Position numbers and translations under genes: made by a program. From a virus: a stretch of 34,236 nt of DNA. Positions 8,229 through 19,500 of the stretch are shown here, in pieces. The notes under the pieces were generated by a model. The model did not search any database, was not told the origin of the DNA, and was given only the letters and a program-made list of their open reading frames with translations. The stretch is from positions 1 through 34,236 of IMG/VR virus record IMGVR_UViG_3300020442_003078; one strand, 5' to 3'. Positions within the stretch are counted from its first letter, which is position 1; each line of letters starts with the position of its first letter.

Positions 8229-10867
8229 TGGCAAAACAATCCGTAAATATAGGAACTAGCGAGAATAAAGGCGACGGTGATCCGTTAAGGACTGCATTCC
8301 AAAAGATTAATGAAAATTTTGATGAGCTATATACTGGAAACTTTAGTGCTGAAACAGATATCAAAGGTTCTGTTTTTGGCGATGATTCTACCTTGCTGGT
8401 CGACGGAGCTAACAGCTCAATACCAAGTTCAGTTATACAAGGCAGTGAAGCAGATAATTGGACAGAAGCATACAGTTGGGGTGATCATGCAACAGCAGGA
8501 TATATAACAACAGAAACCGATCCAGTTGTAGGAGCTGTAAACGGTATTGTAAAAGCAGATGGGGCTGGTAATATTAGTGCAGCCGTAGCAGGAACAGATT
8601 ATTTGCAATATGCAGAAAAAGTACAATTTACTGCTAGGAACGCATCTGGTAGTACACTTGAAATGGGCACTGTTGTTTATATTAGTGGATTATCAGGTAA
8701 TACTCCGGAGGTAGATAGAGCTAAAGCAGATAGTAGCTCAACCATGCCTGCATTTGGTATAGTGCAAGCTGACACTTTAGATAACAATGAAGCTATAATA
8801 ATTACATTTGGTAGCTGTCCAGGACACGATGCAAGTATATTTGCAGAAACTGGCATTACATTTACCATAGGTGATACACTATATGTAAGTGCCGCTGAAG
8901 CTGGTAAAATGACTAATGTACCTCCTGCAGGAGAAAGTAATAAAATACAAAATATTGGCAAGGTTGAGAGGGCAACGCCTACTACAAATATGACGCTTAA
9001 AATAGGCGGTGCAGGTAGAACAAATGCTACACCAGCACTTGATGAAGGTAATATTTTTATAGGTGACGCAAATAATAGAGCTGTAACTGCAAGTCTAGCA
9101 ACAAGCATAAGTACAAACCTAAAAACAATAAACGGAGAAAGCTTAGTTGGTGTAGGAGATATTACAATAAGTGGAGGCGGTACTAACATGGCTTCACTAA
9201 CAGATGTTGATAGCGTAGACACAGTAACAACTGGTGATGTTTTATTACATGACGGAAGTGAATATAAATTCGTAAATCTAGAAGGTGAAATAAACACTCG
9301 TGCGGATGCACGTATTAGCGTTGCGAGTATTCAAGATTTATCAGATGTTGACAGTGTTGACACAGTAGCAGCTGGTGACTTTTTACTGTATGATGGCAGT
9401 TCAAGTGAATACAAATTTGTTGCTTTTCAAGATGAAGTGAACCTTTTGATTGATAACAGAACTGGCAGTTCAGGACATATTGCAACACAAGCACAATATG
9501 CAGGTACAATAACATCAGATCCCACAGACCCAACAGATACTGCACATCATACACTAGGCAACACTGGTACACCCAGTGTACAAGGTGCAAGTACTGCGTG
9601 GTACTATGGTGACGTAGTAAGCGACCCAGCAAACCCAACAACCAGTGTGGTATTGGATATTGACCAACAGAGATTTACAGGTTCTATTCAATCAGACAAT
9701 ATAAGCCTTGGATCACCTGGCAGTTTTACTGCTCAAGCTGGTGCAACTCTTGATTTACAAGGTACAACAGTTCATTTTGGTAGTGCAACTATAGCTGGCG
9801 GAAATGCATTTAATCCTGTAATTAATAATCATCTATGGTCAGGTGCTACAGCACCAACAGACGGATATGTTCTAAGTTGGAATACAAGTTTGCTTTCTGG
9901 TGCAGGCGATTACGAATGGGTTGCACAAGGTAGTGGTGGCACATGGGCTACGCTAGGTGATAAAGATGGTGCCAATGGTCCAACAAGTATTGTACTAGGT
10001 AGAAATGCAATAGCTCAAGGTCCATATGGATTTGCACTTGGTAATGGAGCATTATCAGATGCTTATGGCATGGCTTTTGGTATGGAAACACAAGCCGCTG
10101 GTTATGGTGTACAAATTGGAGCATTTTCTGGTAAAAACCATGTAGCAACTAACTCACTATACTCAGTTGGTATTGGTAGTTTTACACATCAAAACGCTAA
10201 TCCAGGAGATGAAACAGGACAAGGTGCTATTGCTCTAGGTAGCTATGCAGGTGATGCTAATCAAGGTGGAATGGCAGTTGCACTAGGATATATGGCAGGT
10301 AGGAACAATCAAGCCGCAAACAGCATTGTATTAAATGCAACTGGAATAGAACTAGAGAACTTGACACCAAACAGTTTTGTTGTTAAACCAATTAGACAAC
10401 AATCACAAGCACAAGCATTGTTTTACGATCCTGCATCAGGTGAAGTAACATATGATGCTGCACCGGGCGGTGGTGGCGGTACAGGACTGCAAAGCAGAAG
10501 CACAGCAACAGGCACAACTACTAGTTTAGCAGATGCCGCAGAAGCAGACTTAGATATAACAGGATTTAAAGCATACACATTACTAACTATAACAACAGAC
10601 AGAGCAGCTCGTGTAAGACTTTATGTGAATAGCGCAACAAGAACCGCAGACGCAAGCAGAGCAGAAGGTATTGATCCTACTTCAGATGCAGGACTTATTG
10701 CAGAAGTTATCACAACTGGAACAGAAACAGTTATTATAAGCCCAGGTGCTTATGGATTTAACTTAGAAAGTTCTCCAACAACAACTATACCATGTAGAGT
10801 AACAAACAAGAGCGGTGGCACCAGCACCGTGCAAGTAGATCTAAACATACTACAACTGGAGGCGTAA
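8228..10867 (+). CDS. Tail-fibre protein with YadA-like head repeats (879 aa)
   Basis: A predicted host-recognition fibre. Residues 1-37 repeat the N-terminal module of the preceding protein (NIGTSENKGDGD ... FQKINENF). Two near-identical units (DVDSVDTV ... YDGS ... YKFV) follow at 322-349 and 369-398. Residues 587-706 are glycine-rich with recurring (A/V)-x-(A/I)-x-G spacing, such as GFALGNGAL, GAIALGSYAG and MAVALGYMAG. This is characteristic of trimeric YadA/Hep_Hag adhesin heads. The end (about 753-879) matches a C-terminal domain common in marine T4-like fibres (RVRLYVNSATRTADASR, then VIISPGAYGFNLE and a closing LQLEA). Its ATG overlaps the upstream stop by one base, implying translational coupling. 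Trimer formation and receptor binding are inferred from the YadA resemblance. Confidence 0.85.
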   Translation: MAKQSVNIGTSENKGDGDPLRTAFQKINENFDELYTGNFSAETDIKGSVFGDDSTLLVDGANSSIPSSVIQGSEADNWTEAYSWGDHATAGYITTETDPVVGAVNGIVKADGAGNISAAVAGTDYLQYAEKVQFTARNASGSTLEMGTVVYISGLSGNTPEVDRAKADSSSTMPAFGIVQADTLDNNEAIIITFGSCPGHDASIFAETGITFTIGDTLYVSAAEAGKMTNVPPAGESNKIQNIGKVERATPTTNMTLKIGGAGRTNATPALDEGNIFIGDANNRAVTASLATSISTNLKTINGESLVGVGDITISGGGTNMASLTDVDSVDTVTTGDVLLHDGSEYKFVNLEGEINTRADARISVASIQDLSDVDSVDTVAAGDFLLYDGSSSEYKFVAFQDEVNLLIDNRTGSSGHIATQAQYAGTITSDPTDPTDTAHHTLGNTGTPSVQGASTAWYYGDVVSDPANPTTSVVLDIDQQRFTGSIQSDNISLGSPGSFTAQAGATLDLQGTTVHFGSATIAGGNAFNPVINNHLWSGATAPTDGYVLSWNTSLLSGAGDYEWVAQGSGGTWATLGDKDGANGPTSIVLGRNAIAQGPYGFALGNGALSDAYGMAFGMETQAAGYGVQIGAFSGKNHVATNSLYSVGIGSFTHQNANPGDETGQGAIALGSYAGDANQGGMAVALGYMAGRNNQAANSIVLNATGIELENLTPNSFVVKPIRQQSQAQALFYDPASGEVTYDAAPGGGGGTGLQSRSTATGTTTSLADAAEADLDITGFKAYTLLTITTDRAARVRLYVNSATRTADASRAEGIDPTSDAGLIAEVITTGTETVIISPGAYGFNLESSPTTTIPCRVTNKSGGTSTVQVDLNILQLEA
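9191..9274 (+). repeat. DVDSVDTV coding repeat, unit 1
   Basis: Encodes residues 322-349 of the 879-aa fibre. It contains TDVDSVDTV, GDVLLHDGS and EYKFV, repeated at 9332 with few changes. The spacing suggests two consecutive small beta domains in the shaft. Confidence 0.7.
9332..9421 (+). repeat. DVDSVDTV coding repeat, unit 2
   Basis: Encodes residues 369-398 of the 879-aa fibre. It contains SDVDSVDTV, GDFLLYDGS and SEYKFV, the second copy of the unit at 9191. It has two extra residues before EYKFV. Confidence 0.7.
9986..10345 (+). repeat. YadA/Hep_Hag-like head repeat region
   Basis: Encodes residues 587-706, about seven short degenerate repeats of hydrophobic-x-hydrophobic-G type (VLGRNAIA, FALGNGAL, MAFGMETQ, VQIGAFSG, VGIGSFTH, IALGSYAG, VALGYMAG). 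In trimeric autotransporter adhesins such repeats build a left-handed beta-roll head. Assignment rests on the periodicity and residues seen, not on a profile search. Confidence 0.65.
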
Positions 10868-10868
10868 T

Positions 10869-13457
10869 ATGGAGTTATTCCAAGTAACACTCAAACGTGG
10901 AGAAGACATTGATGCGTTTTATGACGATATGGAAACACCAGGTGGTGCTTTACACATTCCAGATAGACAGGTTGAGTGTACTCACAGACGTCCAACTTCA
11001 AGAACCACAGGCTATATGCTCACAATGGAAGAAGCACAGGAAGTTGCCGCTGACGACAGAGTAGAGCAGGTGATGCCACAATCTGTATTAGACAGAGTTC
11101 AGACTGTAGAACAATCCGTATTCACAGGTAGATTTGACAAAAGTTCTACTGCCACAGGTGCTCAGGTTTTTACAAAGTCAGATGGTAATAACGGAATCAG
11201 GTATAGTGTGAGTCACAGAAGTTGGGGCATACTGCGTCACATAGAAAGTGCAAACAGATCAAATTGGGGAAGTGATGCCGCAACTACATCAGACAGATAT
11301 GTTGATACCAGCGTGACATACAGTGCAAGTGGTAAGAATGTTGATATAGTTATTGTGGAAAACCACACTTGGTATGACCACGAAGATTTTGCAGATAGGA
11401 TAGTAGACTACAACTGGGGACAACACTATAACACAATCACAGGCGGAACAAACTACACCTACAGCCTAGACCTTGCAAGAGCCAGCAGGACGGCAGAAGT
11501 GGACAGTCATCCAACCGCGAGTTGTAGTTTTGCGGCAGGCACACTATACGGTCTTGCCAATGATGCCAATGTATACTGTTTCAGCAATGCGGCAGAACCA
11601 CTGTTGAGTGGAGGCGACACTACACGCAGAACCTTTGCCTACATCAGAGAGTTTCATAGAACAAAAGCCATAAACCCAGCAACAGGTAGAAAGAATCCTA
11701 CCATTGTAAATCTTAGTTTAAGTTCGTATAGTAATATGAGTGGTGCGGCTTATTCAAGTTTCCAAGGCGTAGACATTGACAAAGGTAATGGCGGCGCCGT
11801 ATTGAGTGAAGCAGAACTGGCGTCAATAGGTATTAACTCCGGGCAAGATAGTTATATCAGCAACACCGACTTTCGAGTAAACTCTGCAGACATAGACAGT
11901 GATCTAGTAGATGCCATAGCAGAAGGCATCATTGTGGTCGCCAGTGCTGGAAACAACAACAGATACATTGATGAGTCAGGTGGCGATCACTACGACGACT
12001 ATATTGTGCCAAGCGGTGCTGAATATACCAACAAAGATTATGAGTTCCCATTTGGCAGTGGAATCTTTCCATTTAGATATTACTACAATCGAGGAAGTTA
12101 TTTTACCCACAGTGGTGCTATCACGGTAGGTGCTCTTAGCAATCACACAGACCAAGGCAAGGCAACATTCAGTGAATTTGGTCCAGGTGTAGATGTGTAT
12201 GCTGCAGGAGAAACTGTTATAGGTGCCTCAGCAAATAGTAGTATTGCGTTTGGTATTCCTTATCCGGGACAAGAAAACAATGTAAGCACCTGGGACACAA
12301 TAGGATTCCAACAAGGCACAAGTCAAAGTGCGCCGTTTATAACAGGCTTGTTGGCTTGCTTGGCAGAAGTGTATCCTACACTCACACAGGCACAAGCAAG
12401 AACATATCTGCGTGACAATGCTGTCACAGGACTTATGCAAGACACAGGCTCAAGCACCACAGTCTGGTCACCTACAGATGCTGAGATTAGTGCCAATGCT
12501 ACAAACGCCGCTTGGTTTGATGCTAATGATACTTCAAGTTATACCTTTAGCCCGAATACCAACATAATTTTAGAAGTCACAGACAAGGCAGGCAACGCTA
12601 CTGTTACTGTAAATGGCTCTCCTGAGCGATCAATCGACAGTAATCTTAATAAGCCTGTTTGGACATTTAATGGGTCGACTGAAGATCTTACCACTGACGA
12701 ATTTGCACAAGTAGATGCAGACGGCAATCACTGGGCCATTGGACTGATGCAATGGACCAGTCGCAATGATGCACAGGACAGTTTCTGGAGTACAGAATGT
12801 AATACACAAACACCCAAAAGAGACTATGCCATCAGTGCTGGCGCAAGCGGCTTTGCTGGTGAGTTGGACTTGGATGGATTAAGTTCAAACAGGATTTCAA
12901 GCACCATAGGAAACAAACAAGATTTTGACTCAGGTATAGCACAAAGCACTTGGGTTATCATATGTGCCATATTCAATAAAACAGGCAACCAGATTGCTGT
13001 GAGAGTAAACGGAACTAACAAGTTTACACCTGTAAATGACTATGACAACGCTCTAAACACCAATATGGATTTGAGATTCTTCCGCAACAGAGCCAACGAA
13101 AGAATGGGCGGTAAGTTAGCGGAGTTTCTTACATTTGCTGGATTACCAGGCACAGGTGGCACAGATATAAGTCACGTAGAACGCATTGAAGGATACCTTG
13201 CTCATAAGTGGGGTCGAGAATCAGATCTGCCTGTGAGTCATCCATACAAGAGTTCAGCGCCACGACAGAATGGTATCTTGGTTAATTCTGACACAAGAGT
13301 AAGTATAGATGGTTCAGACATTGACAGGATCGCACTGTGGAAGAATCACAGACAAACATCAGGTAATATGGCCTTCAACACATACAACCCTAATGTTAAC
13401 GACAAGCCTACCACAGGTGCAATCTATCCCCGCACCAAAACACGTAGAAGAGGATAA
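10869..13457 (+). CDS. S8 (subtilisin-like) protease with LamG-like C-terminus
   Basis: The 862-aa product aligns by eye with phage and marine-bacterial S8 peptidases. Residues 45-72 resemble an I9-type propeptide (TGYMLTMEEAQEVA). The Asp block is VDIVIVENHTWYDHEDF, where the expected catalytic Asp appears replaced by Glu164. The His block is DSHPTASCSFAAG (His214). The oxyanion Asn lies in ASAGNNN (Asn362), and the Ser block is GTSQSAP (Ser485). Residues about 590-790 look like a concanavalin/LamG domain ending in ERIEGYLAHKWG and a P..HPYK motif. No signal peptide is seen. It starts one base after the upstream fibre stop and sits between fibre genes, so it may be a virion enzyme that cuts host surface proteins or processes fibres. 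Its base composition is richer in G+C than its neighbours. Family confident; activity uncertain because of the Glu. Confidence 0.82.
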   Translation: MELFQVTLKRGEDIDAFYDDMETPGGALHIPDRQVECTHRRPTSRTTGYMLTMEEAQEVAADDRVEQVMPQSVLDRVQTVEQSVFTGRFDKSSTATGAQVFTKSDGNNGIRYSVSHRSWGILRHIESANRSNWGSDAATTSDRYVDTSVTYSASGKNVDIVIVENHTWYDHEDFADRIVDYNWGQHYNTITGGTNYTYSLDLARASRTAEVDSHPTASCSFAAGTLYGLANDANVYCFSNAAEPLLSGGDTTRRTFAYIREFHRTKAINPATGRKNPTIVNLSLSSYSNMSGAAYSSFQGVDIDKGNGGAVLSEAELASIGINSGQDSYISNTDFRVNSADIDSDLVDAIAEGIIVVASAGNNNRYIDESGGDHYDDYIVPSGAEYTNKDYEFPFGSGIFPFRYYYNRGSYFTHSGAITVGALSNHTDQGKATFSEFGPGVDVYAAGETVIGASANSSIAFGIPYPGQENNVSTWDTIGFQQGTSQSAPFITGLLACLAEVYPTLTQAQARTYLRDNAVTGLMQDTGSSTTVWSPTDAEISANATNAAWFDANDTSSYTFSPNTNIILEVTDKAGNATVTVNGSPERSIDSNLNKPVWTFNGSTEDLTTDEFAQVDADGNHWAIGLMQWTSRNDAQDSFWSTECNTQTPKRDYAISAGASGFAGELDLDGLSSNRISSTIGNKQDFDSGIAQSTWVIICAIFNKTGNQIAVRVNGTNKFTPVNDYDNALNTNMDLRFFRNRANERMGGKLAEFLTFAGLPGTGGTDISHVERIEGYLAHKWGRESDLPVSHPYKSSAPRQNGILVNSDTRVSIDGSDIDRIALWKNHRQTSGNMAFNTYNPNVNDKPTTGAIYPRTKTRRRG

Positions 13458-13467
13458 ATTTAACAAG

Positions 13468-13475
13468 GATAAATA
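13468..13475 (+). promoter_or_regulatory. Putative T4-type late promoter GATAAATA
   Basis: GATAAATA fits the (n)ATAAATA late core. It lies in the 44-base gap after the protease gene, 26 bases before the ATG of the 2915-aa fibre. This is the only non-coding gap inside the adhesion cluster of useful size, which favours a functional site. I see no hairpin terminator in the gap. Confidence 0.5.
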
Positions 13476-13501
13476 CAAAAAGTAATTTAGGATTTTAAAA
13501 T

Positions 13502-16500
13502 ATGGCAAAACGATTTCCCCTTGTAGTTGACACAGATAATAATAACAGGATTATTGAACTTCCAATAGACGATTGTTTAGATTTAACTGGAACAGATATT
13601 TGTTCAGTCGAAAATATAACAGTGACCGGAACATTAACTTTACCAACTGGTCCTGTCACAAGCTTTACTGGAAATTGGTTAGATATAATCGATAAACCAT
13701 TTATACCAACAGACTTAATTGACCTTGGTATACAAGACGGTATAAATGGACAATTTCTAAAAGCTAGAGGTGACGGAACATTTGAATTTGAAACTGTTTC
13801 TGTATTATACGAAAATATAACCAATCCACCTGATATACCTGACAGCATTTTAGACTTAGATGTAACTGACGGATCAGCAGGACAATATCTGACAACAGAC
13901 GGAAATGGTAACTTCACTTTTACTGAAATTACAGATATAAACCTAGGTAATTTAAGTATCAATGCAAATACGATTTCGAATACACAAGTAAATCAACCAA
14001 TTATTTTAGAACCTAATGGACTCGGCAATGTAACCATTAATGCAAATACCAGTTTAGTTATACCGGTAGGTGGCTCTGCCACTCGACTTCCACTTAGTCA
14101 AGGTGCAATAAGATTCAATACAGATCTAAATCAATTTGAAGGATATAACGGAACAGGTTGGTCAAGCTTAGGCGGGGTTCGATCTTTAGATAGTGAAACT
14201 TATATATTAGCAGAAACATCTCCAGGTCTAGGAGACGACAAACTTTTATTTTACACTGATAATACATTACGATTAGAAATTACCAATACAGAAGTCAATT
14301 TTGATCAAAATCTAACAGTTAACATCAACAATCTTGTTGTTGACAATTTAACTTTAGACCAAGAATTATCACTAGCTGGAGATATTACAATTGGTGATTC
14401 TCCTGATGATACTTTTACACTGTATAGTAAAATAGACGGTGAAATTGTACCAAAAAAACATGATACTTACAATTTAGGATCAGATGATTTAAGATGGCGG
14501 AATCTATATACAAGTGGAAGAATTTTTGTAAATGATTACGAACTACCACTAACAGGAGGAGAAGCAAATAGTCTCCTTAAATCAAAACAAGACGGATCAA
14601 CAGAATTTGTTGCACCAGATATTTGGGGAGGCAACAGAGTTTATGTCAGTGAAGAATATGGTAATGATGACAACGACGGAATAAGTGCTCCAGTTAAAAC
14701 TATAAAAAGAGGTGTCCAAATAGCAGGGGGTATGGTCTTTGAACCGCTTGTGAAAGATGAAACAGTTGAACACGAAACAAGTCTACTCCGTGCTGTCAAA
14801 ACTCAAATTGCTGATGATACAATAAAATATATTGCAACAACATATCCTAACTTTGGATACGATACTATAAAATGTAGACGTGATATGCAATATATTATTG
14901 ATGCTGTAATTATTGACCATGTACTAGGTACCAATTACAATCAAGTTACAGCCGCTCATGCTTATTTTAGACCAAATGCAGCATATACACTAGGCAATCA
15001 AAATACAGATACTATCGTTGCACTTAACCAATTAACTGCTGAGATTGTCGATTTAGATATTTGGAGCGTTAGTAAAAACGAAATTGAAACTGCTATAAAC
15101 ATTTCACGTGATGCGATAGCTGCAAATACTTCAGCAGGTATACCACCTATATTACTACCGTCTCCAAGTGTATTACCAACTCCACAAGCTATAGAAGCAG
15201 AAAATAGATTAAATTTAAATAAGAGTTTCATCCAAGAAGAAGTTAATGCTTGGATCGGTGTAAATTATCCAAGTCTTGTGTATGATGATGTAAAATGTAA
15301 AAGAGATATTGGTTACATTGTAGACGCACTACGGCACGATGTTTTATATGGTGGAAATTTTGCTTCGGTTACAAATGCAAAAGCTTATTTTATAGGAACA
15401 CAAAATCAGTTAGCAGCAGGCCAAGAAACTGCGACTGCTGCAGCATACACCTATATGATCACTGTCGTCAAACAAATTATAGAAGGTATAGATGTAATAA
15501 GAAGTACCGGCAATATTTTAACACAAGATAAAACAGGAAATAATGCTACCGTTACTGAATCTTTAAGATTAGCTGAATTTATTGCAATTATTATTAAAGT
15601 TATTGAGGATAATACTTTAGATACTATTGCACGTACAGTAATACCAAATTTTAGCTGGGCTGATATAAGAAGGAAAGCAGCATACACTGCTGTAAAGAAA
15701 AACGAAAGTGTAATTAAGACCAGTGTTATAACGCAAGTGAATACAAGTGGTAACTACTATGACAGTATAAAATGCCATAGAGATGTTCAAGAAATAATAG
15801 ACAGTATTATCTATGATTTACGTTATGGTGGTAACAGTAGGACAGTTGCTGCAGGTGAATCATATTATGATGGAAACAATAACTTATATATTACAGGACA
15901 AGTTACAGAGACCCAGGCTGCTATTACATATGCTAAAACACAAGCTGTTGCTTATCTAACAGGCACTAGAGCAACAGCCCTTGAAGCTAATATGGATCTA
16001 ATAAATGACATAATTACTGATAAAAATAATGCACCAGCAAAAGTCTACGGACAATTCAAAACAAAACAAGTTACAGTAAGAGTATCAACAGGTGATTATG
16101 TAGAAGACAATCCAATAATCATTCCTGACAATGTAAGTATAATTGGCGATAATTTACGGAGAAGTATTATACGTCCTAAAAATGCCAATAGAGATTTATT
16201 CCGTGTAAGAAATTCTATATACATGACCGGCTTAGTTTTCCGAGATCACTTAGACAGCAACGGTGTTCCAGATTATACATTTAGATACGGTGTAAGTTTT
16301 GATAATGTAGCTGATACAGCTACTAGCAGAGCTGGGTATATTGATTTGCCAGTAAGCAAACCAGTTATATTTACATCTCCTTATATTCAAAATGTATCTG
16401 TTATATCTTTCTTAGGTGGTGGTGGAACAGAAATAGATGGTAATTTAGTTGAAGTACCTAATACTCCTCCTAATGCAATTGAAGCAGAAAATCCTGTAGA

Positions 16501-19500
16501 CTTAACAGACGGAATTCCTGAGCAAGGTAAATCAATGGTCGCAAATGCTTACACTATCTTGTCCTTTGGTGGTAATGCATGGCGTGTAATAAACGATGCA
16601 TATGCTCAAATTGTAAGTTGCTTCGTAATATTTTGCGAAAATGGTTGTCTTACACAGAATGGTGGATATTTATCTATAACAAATTCAGCTTCAAACTTTG
16701 GCTTATTTAGTTTAAGATCTACAGGTTATAGCCCTAACAGTTTTCAATACGACCGAGGATATATTTTTAAGCAATTAGAAATAGAAGGCTTCCAAACCTT
16801 TGGTGTTTTAGGATTAAAAAGAGCACCATTAGAGCATTATGTCCTAAGGTTAAAAGATAATATAGGTACAAATGATATTACAGATAATTATCTTTTTAAC
16901 CACAATCAGAATTTAGAAAAAACAGTTAGCATTGTTCCAGATATTAATAACGTATCTGGCAATCAAATTACATTTTCTTCGCCGCATAATTTTACAAATG
17001 GTGAATATGTAGAATACGATGCTAATGGAGATGCAGAAATTGTAGGTTTATTGAATGAGGTCAAATACTATGTATCGATTCCAAATCCTAATGCAATAAT
17101 ACTATACCATGATGCAGATTTCAGTAAACCTGTAAGAACACTTGATGCATCTGTATGCACAGGCACACACTATTTCAAGTCTGGTTTTGAATACATATAT
17201 ATTGAAGAAGTTTTAGAAACACATAACACATACCAAGATTGGATTTTACCTCAATCAGAAAACAGTAATTTTGTAAACTATGGTATTGTTGTAGGTAATT
17301 TTTTCACAGCAACTAACACAAGTGGAAAAATTGTAAATGCAGCAGTTGCAGCATGGGATTTTGACTCGAGAACACTTACTGTAAGTATTGAATATACAAC
17401 TGAAGGTAACACGCAGGTAAGGAATTTAGGAGATGCAGGAACAACAATACAGGTAGGACCCATACACACAACTCCATTGAGTGACATAACTGTATTATCA
17501 GTAACGCCTAGAACAGATCTGTTTTCGAGCGATTTTAAAATATTAACAACAGAAAATTCCGCAATAGAATTTATTACAAATACAGTCACAAAACAAGTTT
17601 ATTTCCATAGACCTAGTATTTGTAATTCATCAGCCCATACCTGGGAATTTGCAGGTAGTGGTGTAGATTATAATGCATTGCCGCAAAACGGAGGATTGAC
17701 TGACGAATATTTTGAACAAGTAAGCACTATTCCAGGAAGGGTATACAGTTCAGGTACAAATGAGATTGGAGACTTTAAGGTCGGTAATTTTGTTCGTGCA
17801 TACAATAGAACAGGTAACATTGATTTCAAAAACAAAGTTAATATTGGAGAACTTGACTCATTAAGTCTTAGCCTAAGTTCAGGTATTGTTGTAAGTGCAA
17901 TTTCAGGAGATATAGAATTAGGCGACAATGAAATTGGTGGTCCAAGTAATTCAAGATTAATTACGCAATTAGCCATTAGAAGTTTCTTAGAAAATAGACT
18001 CGGTGATTTCATTGACAAACAGGTTTCTTCAAATGCAATTCCAAGTTCAATTGTCCAACTTAACTCTAGCGGACTTATTAACTCAGACCTAATTCCTCCA
18101 ACTGGTAATTTTACAGCTTATATAGTAGAATCTTATAAAGGAAGATTAGAATTACATGAAACAATTCCTGTTACTGATCTCAATGCAGGAGATATTGTAA
18201 TTGAAGAATATGACGAAATTACTCTTACATTAAATGATACAGTAACTGTTACTGAAGGAGAGACTATTACACAAGCTACGAATTTTGGAGCAGGTACAGT
18301 ATTAGCAACTGGCGTTGTCAAACAAGATTATACTACTGCAACTGAAATTAAGCTTATAGAGCCATTTACAGGAACATTTACAACAAATGTTACACAAAAT
18401 ACTTTGGAAGGTTCAGTAAGTGGACCACTAGTAGATGGAAACACAGATGGTATATATCCGTTAGTAATAGCAGGCCCATCCGAAGTAAGAGAAAATTATT
18501 TTATCACAACAAGTAGAGCTAAACAATACCTTTTAACAGACCCCTCACAAACTTATAGTTTTACCCAAGGCAGCATTGTACAAGGTGCAGTAAGCGGAGC
18601 AATAGGAACTATAGATGAATTTGTAGAAGGTGTTTTGATAGGACTAGATATTATAAACGATCTACCAAGTGGAACAGGCTATACACCAGGTACATATGTA
18701 GATGTACAAATGCTTTACCATCCGAACAGTCCAGGTTCAAAATTAGGCGCATTTGCTTTAGCAGACGTAGTAGTAAATGCAAATGGAGAGATAGCGTCAA
18801 TAGATCTTAAACGTGGTGGTTATGGATATGCAGAAACAGAAACACTTACAGTGCCTGAAACTGTTAACGAAGTAACTTTACCAAATGCTACATTTGTCCC
18901 TAGGAGTACAGCAGGAATAGATTTGGAAATTTCTATTTCTAATACAGAAAATAGACTATATATTACGTTAGATCAAAGTGCAGGATTAGAATTTAATGCT
19001 AATAATACAAATTTAGATTTTATTATAGATGACACTGTTGTTAGTGTATCTACAACAGTAGATGCTTTACCATTATCAACTGCATTTTTAGGTGATGTTA
19101 CTGGCGTAGATCAAGCAAATGATTACATTATATTTGCTGCAGCTCATCCATATGTCAATGGAGATCATGTAAAGTATGATGTTAACAATAATCCACAGGT
19201 AATTGGTGGGCTTACAAATCAAGATACTTATTATGTTAAAGTCATAGATGCCACCACAATACAATTATACACTGATTATGGCCTACAAGGTCAAAATCTA
19301 GTAAACATCACAAGTGCTCCAGGTGGTCAAGCATCCCATATTTTTTACACACATAATTTAAGTGTAGATGTTGACAGGTTTTACGTTCCTGCGCACGGTT
19401 TACAAACTGGAGATGCAGTTAAAGTAACAGCGGCAGATCCTCCTTCAGGAATGGTAGATGGTGAATTTTTATTTGTAGGAAGTGTTACTACAAATACATT

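Noticed and set aside
13458-13501. Possible terminator after the protease gene
   Set aside because: No GC-rich inverted repeat or T-run; only the GATAAATA motif stands out.
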